64,000 bases of DNA from Rugalucina vietnamica. Taxonomy: Eukaryota > Mollusca > Bivalvia > Lucinida > Lucinidae. The notes under the pieces were generated by a model. That model worked only from the letters and a program-made list of their open reading frames with translations, was not told where the DNA came from and did not search any database. The translations under genes were made by a program, and so were the position numbers. Position 1 is the first letter of the stretch. Each line of letters starts with the position of its first letter. Below are positions 1 through 10,234 of the stretch, one piece after another. The stretch spans positions 25,553,456 to 25,617,455 of the forward strand of contig OZ024875.1 of the NCBI GenBank assembly GCA_964017185.1, read 5' to 3'.

Positions 1-1179
1 ATTTGATTCTCTAATAATACCATTTTGCAACATTTCATTTGTTAATCGCTCTGTCTCAGCACGCATTTTAGGTGTCTGTCTATAGGGTGCTTTACTTACA
101 GGCTTTTCTGTTTTTGTATGAATCACATGACTATGAAATTTTGCTTCTCCTAATTCAGAAGAATCTTTTGCAAAAATGTCCCTATTTCGGCCCAAAAATG
201 TGTAAAGCTTGCTCTTTTGCTCATCCGACAATTCAGAATGGTCTAAATTCAAGCCTAAATCTTTTGCAATATTTTCATAATGCATTTCAGAATCATGTTC
301 TAAAGATGGATCCGTTAAATTAACAGAAGGTATGTCATCATGATCAGTAACCTGTGTAATATTTTCTTCATCAATCAAATGTGAAGTTGCTATAACAAAA
401 TTTTCTTTCAAATAGACTGGAAAATTTGTTGGATTTAGCACCCTATATGCTCCAGATCCCTCACCTATAGCACTTAAACACTTACCTCCTACTAAGCTTT
501 CCTGGTTAAGACTAGCTGAAGGTTCTAAAAGAACAGCACTGTCGACTAATGAGCCTGAATTTGATGATAAAGCAATTTTGACAGGCAGTGTGCATTCAGC
601 CTGTGGTTCTAAGACCACTGAAGACACTGTCCTCACCAAACCTACACATGTTTTTGTGTTTTGACCCATTGAAATATGACAAACAGTTGGCTCTTCATCT
701 TCACATGCTGTACTTTTTGTACTTTTGCTTGTTTTGAAACTTACAGTACCTTGCTCTAAGTCAATTTTAGCCTTATTTTGCTTTAAAAAGTCCATGCCTA
801 AAATAAGTGGTTGATGTAATTTTTCAAACAGATGAAAAGTATGTTCTAAGACAACACCATCTATTCTAAATGGTAATGTTACCTGTCCAAGAACCTTGTG
901 GACTTCCCCACATACACCTACAATATGAGCTAATGAGCTTGGCATGATTTCTACATTTTTGAATGATCGCCTGTAAATGTGTTCACTCACGCAACTTATG
1001 GTTGCGCCGGAATCTATCAGCCCTGAACATGTCTGCTTGCCTATATTTACTTGAATTAAGTTATTTTCTAGAGGTGCTATTAAAGCTACCTTGCATGCAC
1101 TCCGGTCAATGCTAGCAGAATTCACGCTGCAAGATTTCTTTGAACAGTGCCAGTTTAGCTTATTCTTGTACTGAGGCAT
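1..1179 (-). CDS. pol: Gypsy pol, N-terminal part: retropepsin and start of reverse transcriptase (partial)
   Basis: The frame is open from the ATG at 1177-1179 down to the window edge, 393 codons with no stop. An aspartic protease lies near the N-terminus, with the active-site motif LIDSGAT about 55 residues in. A linker and the first reverse-transcriptase residues follow; the frame leaves the window just after the RESNSPW region that precedes the RT fingers. No gag or zinc knuckle precedes the start, and the upstream minus-strand leader has stops in all frames. This copy lacks the LINE that splits the same gene in copy B, so it shows the undisturbed protease. Product: a polyprotein for particle maturation and reverse transcription. 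The fold assignment is from motifs; whether the rest of this copy is intact cannot be seen. Confidence 0.88.
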   Translation of the reverse strand, partial: MPQYKNKLNWHCSKKSCSVNSASIDRSACKVALIAPLENNLIQVNIGKQTCSGLIDSGATISCVSEHIYRRSFKNVEIMPSSLAHIVGVCGEVHKVLGQVTLPFRIDGVVLEHTFHLFEKLHQPLILGMDFLKQNKAKIDLEQGTVSFKTSKSTKSTACEDEEPTVCHISMGQNTKTCVGLVRTVSSVVLEPQAECTLPVKIALSSNSGSLVDSAVLLEPSASLNQESLVGGKCLSAIGEGSGAYRVLNPTNFPVYLKENFVIATSHLIDEENITQVTDHDDIPSVNLTDPSLEHDSEMHYENIAKDLGLNLDHSELSDEQKSKLYTFLGRNRDIFAKDSSELGEAKFHSHVIHTKTEKPVSKAPYRQTPKMRAETERLTNEMLQNGIIRESN

Positions 1180-2337
1180 TTTGCTTATTTCTAATCTTAA
1201 ATTTACACAATAAATATCACAATGAAATAAAATAAATATAGTATGGAAAGTACCGACAGTTTAACTTATCTGTATTCTTGGTTCTGTGACATCTACTCGG
1301 TCATCATCTGCTTTGGCTGGTTGACATCAGTTGAATCTTGCTGGCAAGTCGGTCGTCTATCTTGAAGAGTTGAGAGGTTCTCGTACCAGTTGGAGACTCC
1401 ACCACATCTGTCACAGGGCGAAGCGGTCGCTGCTATGGCTTATATGTAATGGCCTAATGTCTGGTTCGAGGTCACTGTGTGAACGCACTCGCTTGGCAGA
1501 TTTGGGGAATTTAGCTCAAGCTGTTTGGTAGCACACAGGACCCTGATTTTCACTGAAGCTTAACGACCGCCGTGTGAACAGTTAAATGTCCCTGGCTTAT
1601 AGCCTAATCGCAGAAATAAAACTTCAAGATAGATTTGTAGTTTTCTAAATTTTAATTATTACTTTCTAAAATGTAAAAACGCGATTGATGCAGATATTGT
1701 ATTTTGTCAATGTCCTAAATTGTTCCTTAATCACTTTTTCACAATGTCCTAAATTTGTCCTAAACACAATGCACTTTTTGTCACTTTCCGTTCCTGAAGT
1801 CTTACACTATGAATTTCCAAAATGTTCCTGTTGTTCCGCGAAATACTTAAATTTGTATTGTCCTAAACCCGATGTCACCAGCATATGATTTTCCAAAACT
1901 ACTGTTCATCTGTGCCCTTATTGATTGTAAAATGTAAAGTTCTGTGTTTCTAAATTCTACTGCTGTCTCCCTTGTTCCAGATTTAAATTTATTTGTTCTT
2001 AAACTTCTTATTCTTGCCCTTATTGATTATTATGTACAAGTCCTTATTAGCACATCACATTAAAACTGCAACTTAAGATTTTACAAAGATTTGGAAGTCT
2101 TTGCACAAAGCCAATAAATGTCAAATGGTCTATGCAGAGTCTACATTGCAAAATCACATGTTCTCAGTTTCATATCCAGATCAGAAGTGATTTTCAAAAA
2201 CTAAAATTCTGCGTTTCCAAAAATTTCCAACTTATCAATCAACCAATGAATTGTTTCCTTACATTCGACCAATCCTAAACATTTCTGAAAAACCCAATGA
2301 AATTCCCTGTACTAAGATTCATCTCAAGGTGCCAAAT
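1180..2337 (-). other. Gypsy copy A leader, no gag
   Basis: About 1.16 kb separates the LTR from the pol start. The minus-strand reading has many stops. One short frame near 1300-1440 reads CDRCGG and could be a gag remnant, but it is too short to call. No capsid or CCHC motif is visible. The plus-strand open frames here are chance. Confidence 0.7.
2319..2336 (-). promoter_or_regulatory. candidate primer-binding site of Gypsy element
   Basis: On the minus strand the LTR ends GGGACA, then after the dinucleotide AT comes TTGGCACCTTGAGATG. A TGG start just inside the 5' LTR is the expected place and form of a tRNA primer-binding site. I could not match it to a specific tRNA. The same sequence lies next to the right LTR at 11374-11391. 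Confidence 0.55.
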
Positions 2338-2911
2338 TGTCCCTTAGAGTGAATTTAGCCAAATTGACAAAAATACAAAATAATCTGCTCTTTCAAATAA
2401 TCTCCCCTTTCCTGAGTTCCAATCAGCAATTTCATTGTCTAAGCATTTTGCTAGAAGCCAATTATGACATGAGTTACCTAAGTTAAGCGCCCTATGTTTT
2501 GTTTGTTAAGAAGTGCTAAAAGTTTCAAAGTGTTATCCAAGCTCAACCTATCTGCCAAAAGAGCTTAATTACTTATATGGTGATAACTTGTTAAACCTTC
2601 AAAGCTGTCCCATTTCCTTGTGAACACAATTTTACCAAACTGCCAAAATGCATTTGATGAACAGAAATCTTGAGAAATATTACATTCCTAAATTCCAAAA
2701 TAATGCAAATGTAACTTTAACTTTTTATCTTATTTCTGATGAAAAATATCCTTTCATACCATCCATCCATGTTTTTTGTTACACAACACATAAAAATTGA
2801 AAAACCTTTCTCACATTTTGTACTTGAATTTATTTGCAATGTTCTTACTATTCTTACTTACTATGTATTTTTATGCATAAAGCAAATGTACCAAAATTTT
2901 CACTGGTGACA
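2338..2911 (-). repeat. Gypsy long terminal repeat (shared middle LTR)
   Basis: A 574-bp LTR that on the minus strand starts TGTCACC and ends GGGACA. It matches 11393-11966 with a single difference at 2488 by eye, so the copies are young. The boundary is set by the divergence of flanks: left of this copy lies the leader of copy A, right of it the 3' end of copy B. Confidence 0.9.
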
Positions 2912-2921
2912 TATTCCCCCG
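2912..2921 (-). promoter_or_regulatory. candidate polypurine tract
   Basis: On the minus strand a short purine run, GCGGGGGAATA, directly precedes the 3' LTR start TGTCACC. This is the expected place for plus-strand priming. It is short, so this rests mainly on position. Confidence 0.55.
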
Positions 2922-3614
2922 CGGTCCATTTAGCTTGTCCCCAAACTAAACTGCTTTTTGTACTGTTCATTTCTTTCTTTTTTTTTGTATTTTTCTGATT
3001 ATTATGACTATATACACATTACACAATTATATAAACACAAGTATGATGAAAATATCTATGTACATGCTCGAGCTAATGCAATGAATTTAAAAGAATTGAT
3101 ATTGAAATAATTTGCAAATTGAAATGCGCGTCTGCATCATAGTTCATTGTCACTCCTGTTTGAATTTTTATCCTCTGAATTGTCCCTGTAAATTGTCACT
3201 GATTTTCCAGGCTGTAGGGTCCATGGCAGTTGTTTGTGGCCGTAGTCTTGTTGTGGTCCTGACTGTTTGTTCTGCAGCTATGATCCCTCAGCTCTGAAAC
3301 TTGAACAGAAAGATTAGTAATGGCCAAAAATGCAGTCACTTGACTGCTTCATTGTTTTTATCTGAAATACTTGTATATGAATTTTGCTGTCAGAATTTGC
3401 TAAGGCAGGGTTGGCTTAACATGCGTCCATACTAAGCTCTAGCACTATAGAACATCTGTGTACATGTATGGTGTATACAGACAAAAATTTTATGCCTTAC
3501 CAAACTCCAAGATGACCAGAACTTGTCATGAAGAACTGAATGAGTTACTGTATCAACCTTATGCTTCGTTCCATAAATTTCTTTAAGAAAAATCTGTTTT
3601 CTGTCGGTAAAATT
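2922..3614 (-). other. 3' untranslated region of Gypsy copy B
   Basis: About 700 bp lies between the end of the integrase extension and the purine tract. It is AT-rich with no supported coding frame and no match elsewhere in the window, because copy A's 3' part is outside it. Confidence 0.7.
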
Positions 3615-5888
3615 TTAACTTTGTATACTGTTTAAAGCCTTATATTTGAATTTGCCTATAGCTTTATAATAGTCATCCCTAAGGTCCTCAATTAACATAT
3701 ATCTACTACCATTAGACAACCCATCAAATGATTGCCATATTGGAGGAAGTTCTGGCTTGCGCCATGTCATGAGGAATTCATAAGATCCATCTTTACCCAT
3801 TCTAATTTCATAAACTCTGTTTGTTAAACAGGTTTCAACTGGTTCAAATGGCTGAGGCACACCTTTGTTTTGAATACATTGGATGTCCTGTTCCTTAAGA
3901 ATTTCTTTATTTCTTATAGCAAGCTTGGTTATGAATTCCATAGCTTCATAATGGATCATACCCACTGACAGACATTCTGGCTCCTGATTTTGCACTATAT
4001 AATATGGTTTGTTATTGAAGATCTTAACCCCTACTATTTTTTTGTTTGCTATCATATTTTCTTGCTTGTTTTCTTTTGATTTTACTGTTGTAGATGCAGA
4101 CGACACACTATTTTCTGAAATTTCATTTCCCTGATTTTGTGATTCCTGTTGGTTTGGTTTATTTTTCTCTTGTTTCTCACCTTTACTCATTGTACCTTGA
4201 TTTTCACCTGAATTCTCTGTTCTCTCAAAGAACTTATGTTTACCTTTCAAGGGACGCCTTCTCTTCTTGCCTGACATAGTGCGAGAAGCATGGAATTCCC
4301 TAATCAGCACCTGAGGAATGGAAGAAGCATATTCCCAGGTGGATCCAGAGCCTGGCTGCTTCCATTTTACTCGGTAATAAAGAATACCATTACTTCTGCG
4401 GGATGAGAGAAGCTTGTCAATGCTTTCGACGGAAAACATTTTATGACTTACTGCCTCGTCTCTTACCTGACCGTCCAGCTTTTCACGGTGTGAAACAGAT
4501 TCATCTGTTTCATGCGACCCACCTGGAAGTGGTTCAGGAGCCCTAGTCGGCTGAGAACCAGACTGTCTTACCTCCCTTGGACCAGTCTGTGACCATGATG
4601 ATTGCCTTTGATGCAACTCATCCTTTTTCCCTAAAGGTTTCTTACCTTTACCTTTGTATGGTTTAGACTTCTCCTGAGTCTCTGTAGTTATTCTAACATT
4701 TTCATTGTGCACATTTTCTTGATTTGTTTGCTTAACATTGTCTTGTTTACTTTGTAACTGACTTTTCTTTGCACCACATTTCTTTGTATTCTCATTTGTT
4801 CTCACTGTTTCCTTACTTTGTTTTGTAATTGGCCTCCTCTGAGCCTCTCTATTTTGAACTCTATTTTCTACATTTTTCTGTACCTGATTTTTGTTTGTAC
4901 CTGTATTTGTTCCTTTCTGAGCCTGATTTTGTTGCTCTCTGTTATTACCTGTACCTGCTCCTTCTTGAGCTCTGTTTTGCTCTAATTGTACCCTATTTTG
5001 CTCTAACTGTACCCTATTTTGCTCTAACCATACCCTATTTTCTACCTGCTGTGGAACCTGATCTGCTATTTCTTCAGCATTTAACTCTTCTTCCATGTTT
5101 TCGAAACCTGCAGGAGGATTTGTTGGCCTATCCTCTGGGTCATAATATGGTTTGAGTCGAACCCCATTGATCAGTGATTTCACTTCTTTGTTTGTTGCAC
5201 AGTTTCTTACCTTGTAAGTGTGATTCGGACCTAGCATTGTAATATAATATGGACCTGCCCATTTTCTGTGGAGCTTTGGAGCTTTACCTGGAGCTACCTT
5301 TGTACAGTATAGCCATACTCTGTCTGCTGGCTGAAATTTGGGCTCTTGTGACCTTTTGTCAAACTGATACTTGTATTTTACCTGAGCAGCTTTAATGTTT
5401 TCAGTGGCAATTTTGCGTGTGGTCTCAAGTTGACGCAGCACGTTGTTCAGATGGATTTTATGATCTTGAGCTAGATTGTCTTTTGGAAGGAGAGCAGTAT
5501 CAATTGGCAAATGCATTTCTCTGCCAAAAAGAAGGAAAAATGGTGACTCTTGAGACGATTGAGTACACGGGGTCATACGGTGCGCCATCATGACTGAAGG
5601 CAAAATTTCGGGCCAGTCATCTTGCTTATCCTTACAATAGATCCTGAAAGCTTGCAGGATAATAGAGTTAGCTCTTTCGACATGACTATTGGATTGTGGG
5701 TGGTAACTGGAGCAATAATGCCTTGTAATTTGAAAAAGTTCACACATAGCTGCCGTCAGTTTTGACATAAAGGTTTGGCCACGGTCCGAGACCAAAGTCC
5801 TCGGCGCTCCATAGCGAGTAATGACTTCTCGGTATAGAACAGCCGCTACTTCAGTTGCTTCTTGTGTCCTAAGCGGATGAGCCTCCAT
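3615..5888 (-). pseudogene. pol: Gypsy pol, C-terminal part: integrase core, GPY/F-like module and chromodomain-bearing extension
   Basis: 757 codons on the minus strand, separated from the upstream pol frame only by one stop (5895-5897) in the same frame. Residues 1-110 are the integrase catalytic core, with the second Asp in DRGQTF (35) and the Glu in HVERAN (71). A GPY/F-like module lies at about 205-250 around KWAGPYY. A polar Gln/Asn/Lys-rich linker follows at 260-480, with short repeats of the type RVQLEQN near 285-305. Residues 485-533 look like a chromodomain (VESIDKLL, YYRVKWK, STWEY). Two weaker modules of the same kind may lie at 616-660 and 690-745. Chromodomains in this position are known to bias integration toward modified chromatin in chromoviruses; that role here is inference. 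The extension is unusually long. Confidence 0.88.
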
Positions 5889-5894
5889 CCATTT

Positions 5895-7307
5895 TTAGTA
5901 AGAATCTACAACTACTAATATATGTTTATACTTATCCTTTGTAGTAGGTAAGCCACTGAGTATGTCAATGTGCCATCGACCGAAAAGATCAGCCACAGGT
6001 AATGGCTGAAGAGGTGGTGGTTTCGCATGCACTGGTCGCTTTACCTGTTGACATAGTTCACATGATTGTACATATTTGCCTATCTGATCATACATTTTTG
6101 GCCAATAATATTTCAGTCGTATTGCCGCAAAAGTTCGCTCATGACCTTGGTGTCCTCCACCAGCTAAGGAATCATGGTATGACCTGAGTATGTCATCTCG
6201 CATGATCCTTGGTACAGCTAATTGTTTTACCAACCTTTCTTCTCTTGGGACTCCTCTTGATCTGGGTGTGTAGAAGTGGTATAAAAGACCATTTTGTATT
6301 TCGAACTGTGAAGCCTCAGCTACTAGAGTTCTAGCCTGTTTTTCATCCTCAGGCACCTCACCCGTTACCTTATACTTGTAAATGGTTTGAAAGTCTGGAC
6401 AGTTTTGTTGCAGACGCTGCAGATTCGGACAACTGTTACCCTTTTCTGAGCTCTTCTTAGCAGGCTCTGCATTAACAGATTGCACTTTAACATTACTATG
6501 GTCATTTGAATAACAAAAAGTTACCTCATAGCCTACCGTACAAACATCTGGATCTTCTATTTCCTCCTCTGGAAGGGGCGGATACGTCCGTCTAGAGAGA
6601 CCGTCAGCATTTGCATTATTTCGGCTACTTTTCTGGATAATCTCCATGTTATACCCTTGTAATAAAAGTGCCCATCTACCAAGCCTACCTTGACAATTTT
6701 TAATCTGCTGCAGCCATTTTACAGACACATTGTCAGTGTAAACTGTGAACGGCATACTAGCAAGATATGGTCTGAACTGTCTTACTGCTTCTACTAAAGC
6801 GAGTCCTTCTTTGTCTGTGATGTGCCATCTTAATTCTTCGTTTCTTAATGCCCTACCTCCATAAGCAATTGGGTGTTCCTTACCCTCAGAATCTAATTGA
6901 CTAAGTACAAAACCTATTGATTCATCACTTGCATCTACAGCTAAAATAAATGGTTTGTCAAACTGAGCAAAAGCAAGTACAGGTGCTGTAATTAATGCCT
7001 TTTTGAGTGTCAGAAAAGCTTGATTGCATTCTTCAGTCCATTCAAATTTAACATCTTTTCTCAACAGTTTATTTAGAGGCAAAGCTATCTGTGCAAATGA
7101 TTTAATGTATTTCCTATAGAATTGTGCTAAACCTAGAAAAGCTCTAACATTTTTGACGTTTTTCGGCACTGGATAAGTCTCAATAGCACTGTACTTGCTT
7201 GGATCTACCTTAATTCCTTTAGGTGAAAGTATATGACCTAAGTATTTGACTTCTCTAGCAGCAAATTTACACTTGCCTGGATGGATTCTAAGATTTGCTG
7301 CGCGCAA
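5895..7307 (-). pseudogene. pol: Gypsy pol, middle part: RT thumb/connection, RNase H, integrase zinc domain
   Basis: 470 codons counted from a TTG, which is not a real start: the frame continues the reverse transcriptase after a frameshift near 7311-7320. Residues 10-80 carry the RT tail (KCKFAAREVKYLGH, RAFLGLAQFYRKYI). RNase H lies at about 115-240, with acidic residues at AVDASD (124), KEGLAL (167), YTDN (192) and ADGLSR (235). The integrase zinc finger has His 378 and 386 and Cys 416 and 419. The first catalytic Asp is in WHIDIL (448). The frame ends at an in-frame TAA right after VVVDSY, between the first and second integrase catalytic residues, so this copy cannot make whole integrase without readthrough. 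Confidence 0.92.
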
Positions 7308-8698
7308 ATTTTGGAAACTTGACCTAGATGGTCTAAGTGTTGATCAAAATTCTGGCTAAAAATCAATATATCGTCTATATAAACCAAAGCGATCTTCCAA
7401 TTTAAATCTTTAAGACATCTTGACATCAAATTTTGAAAACAGCTAGGACTATTTCGGAGACCAAAGGCTAGACGATTTGGCGTGAATATTCCTTGATGTG
7501 TAATAAAACTAGCTTTCTCGGCCGTTGACGGACATAATGGGACCTGATGAAATCCCGAACGCAGGTCACACAAACTAAAAATCTGAGCATTAGAGTCTGC
7601 TAAAGTGTCAAATACTTCATCCAATGTAGGAATTGGAAATGAAATAGGCTCTGTTATTTTATTTAGCTCCCTATAGTCTATAGCAAATCTGTACTCACCG
7701 TTGGGTTTCTTAACTAGCACTACAGGTGAATGCCATGGGCTATTTGATTCTCTAATAATACCATTTTGCAACATTTCATTTGTTAATCGCTCTGTCTCAG
7801 CACGCATTTTAGGTGTCTGTCTATAGGGTGCTTTACTTACAGGCTTTTCTGTTTTTGTATGAATCACATGACTATGAAATTTTGCTTCTCCTAATTCAGA
7901 AGAATCTTTTGCAAAAATGTCCCTATTTCGGCCCAAAAATGTGTAAAGCTTGCTCTTTTGCTCATCCGACAATTCAGAATGGTCTAAATTCAAGCCTAAA
8001 TCTTTTGCAATATTTTCATAATGCATTTCAGAATCATGTTCTAAAGATGGATCCGTTAAATTAACAGAAGGTATGTCATCATGATCAGTAACCTGTGTAA
8101 TATTTTCTTCATCAATCAAATGTGAAGTTGCTATAACAAAATTTTCTTTCAAATAGACTGGAAAATTTGTTGGATTTAGCACCCTATATGCTCCAGATCC
8201 CTCACCTATAGCACTTAAACACTTACCTCCTACTAAGCTTTCCTGGTTAAGACTAGCTGAAGGTTCTAAAAGAACAGCACTGTCGACTAATGAGCCTGAA
8301 TTTGATGATAAAGCAATTTTGACAGGCAGTGTGCATTCAGCCTGTGGTTCTAAGACCACTGAAGACACTGTCCTCACCAAACCTACACATGTTTTTGTGT
8401 TTTGACCCATTGAAATATGACAAACAGTTGGCTCTTCATCTTCACATGCTGTACTTTTTGTACTTTTGCTTGTTTTGAAACTTACAGTACCTTGCTCTAA
8501 GTCAATTTTAGCCTTATTTTGCTTTAAAAAGTCCATGCCTAAAATAAGTGGTTGATGTAATTTTTCAAACAGATGAAAAGTATGTTCTAAGACAACACCA
8601 TCTATTCTAAATGGTAATGTTACCTGTCCAATGACAATGACAATGACAAACTTTATTCTGGTAACATAGGCCATCGGCCCAACATTACAAATATTCAT
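7238..8698 (-). pseudogene. pol: Gypsy protease end and reverse transcriptase, with LINE-derived chimeric N-terminus
   Basis: A 486-codon frame on the minus strand. About the first 23 residues come from the 3' end of the inserted LINE; Gypsy sequence starts at GQVTLPF (position 8630 downward). Protease C-terminal sequence and a linker are followed by the reverse transcriptase from about residue 265, including LCDLRSGFHQVPL, FGLRNSPSCFQ and the catalytic YIDD at 440-443. The last roughly 25 residues are out of frame: a one-base frameshift near 7311-7320 separates the RT palm from its thumb, which continues in 5895-7307. The open frame across the LINE junction is probably accidental. Gypsy-specific sequence from 7742 to 8630 is the same as 1-889. 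Confidence 0.9.
8533..8630. repeat. 98-bp target-site duplication, left copy
   Basis: Gypsy protease sequence from CCATGCC to TGTCCA, repeated at 9847-9944 on the other side of the LINE and present once at 792-889 in uninterrupted copy A. An extra A at 8631 is ambiguous, so the length is 98-99 bp. Confidence 0.93.
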
Positions 8699-9846
8699 AT
8701 ATATACATACATAATTTGAGTGACCGTTTTCAATTTGTTAAGAGATTTGCTCTAACTTTCATTGCACATAATATGTATCGTGCGATGCTCGTTACAGTAT
8801 TCGGATTTGAAGAATTACACAACTGGACAAACTTATTAATCGATGGATACATATACCATATGGCTGTTAGATACTTCCTTCTCACAGTCATTAAACATGG
8901 GCATATCATGAGAAAATGAAATTCAGTCTCTACATCTGAGTGACATAAGGGACATAATCGGGTGTCGAAAGGAACACGCGGATACCTGCCCATATTTCCT
9001 TCTAATTTCAAAAGCCCTCCTCTAAATTTAGAAAAAAGCGTTCTTAGTATCGTATTTTTTATATTGAATAAGTAGCTTTCTGTTCCAAATCTTACTTTCA
9101 ATATCTTGTAAGTACGTAGTCGATCCATATCTTGAATGTCCATATTTAATGACTGCATGTCCATATCCTTCAGCCTCTGTTTGAACAATTTCAGAAATGC
9201 TTGTTTGTTACCAACGCCTTGATTTAGCCAAGCTTCACCAAAACCTGATGAAAATAACAGGTTTCTAATATGAAACAACCAACATTCGGTATCATTTGCA
9301 ACCCATCTCCTCTGCATTTTATAGCAGAGCTTTGGAATCCTACCGTCAGAGAGTGATAAAACTCTTAACCAATATTTTATAGCTTTCAAATACTTGAAAA
9401 CTTCTAGTTTGTACCGACCAAGCTCACTACGAGCAAATACATTGGTAGCGTAGATTGGAAGTCTTAATACATATTTACAAAATTGGTTATGCACCTTTTC
9501 TATATCCATTGAGGGATGACTGAACCAAATTTCTGAACCATATAAAAGGATCGGCAAAATCTTAGTATCAAATATCTTAAACATTACACTCAAATTTACA
9601 TTACCAAATTGTGTTAATCTAGATTTAACTGCAAACAACGCCTTCGAAGCCTGATTAGCCAGTGTCTTTTGACTCATATACCAGGAATTTCTCGATGAGA
9701 ATAATATTCCAAGATATTTATAATAGGAAACTGTCTCAAGAACATGTTCACCATATTTCCAACGCTCATAATTTCGCAGTGGACCACCATTTCTAAACAC
9801 AATAACTTTGGTCTTCAACATATTAACCGTTAATCGCCATAGATTG
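8631..9846 (-). mobile_element. 5'-truncated non-LTR retrotransposon (LINE) inserted in Gypsy copy B
   Basis: 1216 bp on the minus strand, absent from copy A. The 3' end lies at the left and has an AATAAA followed by a short tail of about three TCATTG-type hexamers (8631-8650), as in LINEs that end in a simple repeat rather than poly(A). The 5' end at 9846 falls inside the reverse-transcriptase gene. The element is flanked by 98-bp direct repeats of the target. The coding frame has no visible damage, which fits a recent insertion. Confidence 0.93.
8730..9821 (-). CDS. LINE reverse transcriptase C-terminal region (5'-truncated ORF2)
   Basis: 363 codons from an internal Met. The start MLKTKVIVF matches the region just after the RT catalytic palm where LINE proteins read KTKV. 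Next come the KYLGI and LPILLYGSEIW motifs typical of the LINE RT thumb, a Trp/Leu-rich region (WLNQGVGN), and near the C-terminus a Cys-His cluster CPLCHSDVETEFHFLMICP of the type at the end of many LINE ORF2 proteins. No endonuclease or catalytic YxDD remains because of 5' truncation. The clade cannot be fixed; a close relative common in invertebrate genomes seems likely. Not expected to be functional. Confidence 0.85.
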   Translation of the reverse strand: MLKTKVIVFRNGGPLRNYERWKYGEHVLETVSYYKYLGILFSSRNSWYMSQKTLANQASKALFAVKSRLTQFGNVNLSVMFKIFDTKILPILLYGSEIWFSHPSMDIEKVHNQFCKYVLRLPIYATNVFARSELGRYKLEVFKYLKAIKYWLRVLSLSDGRIPKLCYKMQRRWVANDTECWLFHIRNLLFSSGFGEAWLNQGVGNKQAFLKLFKQRLKDMDMQSLNMDIQDMDRLRTYKILKVRFGTESYLFNIKNTILRTLFSKFRGGLLKLEGNMGRYPRVPFDTRLCPLCHSDVETEFHFLMICPCLMTVRRKYLTAIWYMYPSINKFVQLCNSSNPNTVTSIARYILCAMKVRANLLTN

Positions 9847-10234
9847 CCATGCCTAAAATAAGTGGTTGATGTAATTTTTCAAACAGATGAAAAGTATGTT
9901 CTAAGACAACACCATCTATTCTAAATGGTAATGTTACCTGTCCAAGAACCTTGTGGACTTCCCCACATACACCTACAATATGAGCTAATGAGCTTGGCAT
10001 GATTTCTACATTTTTGAATGATCGCCTGTAAATGTGTTCACTCACGCAACTTATGGTTGCGCCGGAATCTATCAGCCCTGAACATGTCTGCTTGCCTATA
10101 TTTACTTGAATTAAGTTATTTTCTAGAGGTGCTATTAAAGCTACCTTGCATGCACTCCGGTCAATGCTAGCAGAATTCACGCTGCAAGATTTCTTTGAAC
10201 AGTGCCAGTTTAGCTTATTCTTGTACTGAGGCAT
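9830..10234 (-). pseudogene. pol: Gypsy protease N-terminal part, cut by LINE
   Basis: A minus-strand frame from the ATG at 10232-10234. It holds the pol N-terminus (MPQYKNKLN), the retropepsin active site LIDSGAT and the flap region, and is open down to 9847. The last few residues (AIYGD) come from the LINE. This is the 5' half of the interrupted protease; the 3' half is at 8630 and below. Confidence 0.9.
9847..9944. repeat. 98-bp target-site duplication, right copy
   Basis: Identical by eye to 8533-8630; marks the 5' end of the LINE. Confidence 0.93.

Larger units (their letters stand above)
1..2911 (-). mobile_element. Ty3/Gypsy LTR retrotransposon, copy A (5' part, continues beyond window)
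   Basis: Minus-strand element cut by the window edge. Going down the minus strand it has an LTR (2338-2911), a possible primer-binding site, a noncoding leader, then a pol reading frame running off position 1. It matches copy B: positions 1-889 equal 7742-8630 and positions from 792 to 2911 equal 9847-11966, at a constant offset of 9055 after the LINE insertion in B. I saw only two substitutions in the leader and LTR: 1388 versus 10443, and 2488 versus 11543. The LTR at 2338-2911 is also the 3' LTR of copy B, so the two copies form a tandem array with one shared LTR. This may reflect LTR-LTR recombination or, less interestingly, an assembly effect. Confidence 0.9.

Noticed and set aside
72..323. 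plus-strand 83-codon frame, repeated at 7813-8064
   Set aside because: Antisense shadow of the Gypsy pol gene; it appears twice only because the element does.
1331..1888. plus-strand frames in the Gypsy leader, repeated at 10386-10943
   Set aside because: They lie in the noncoding leader, on the strand opposite to the element, and resemble no protein.
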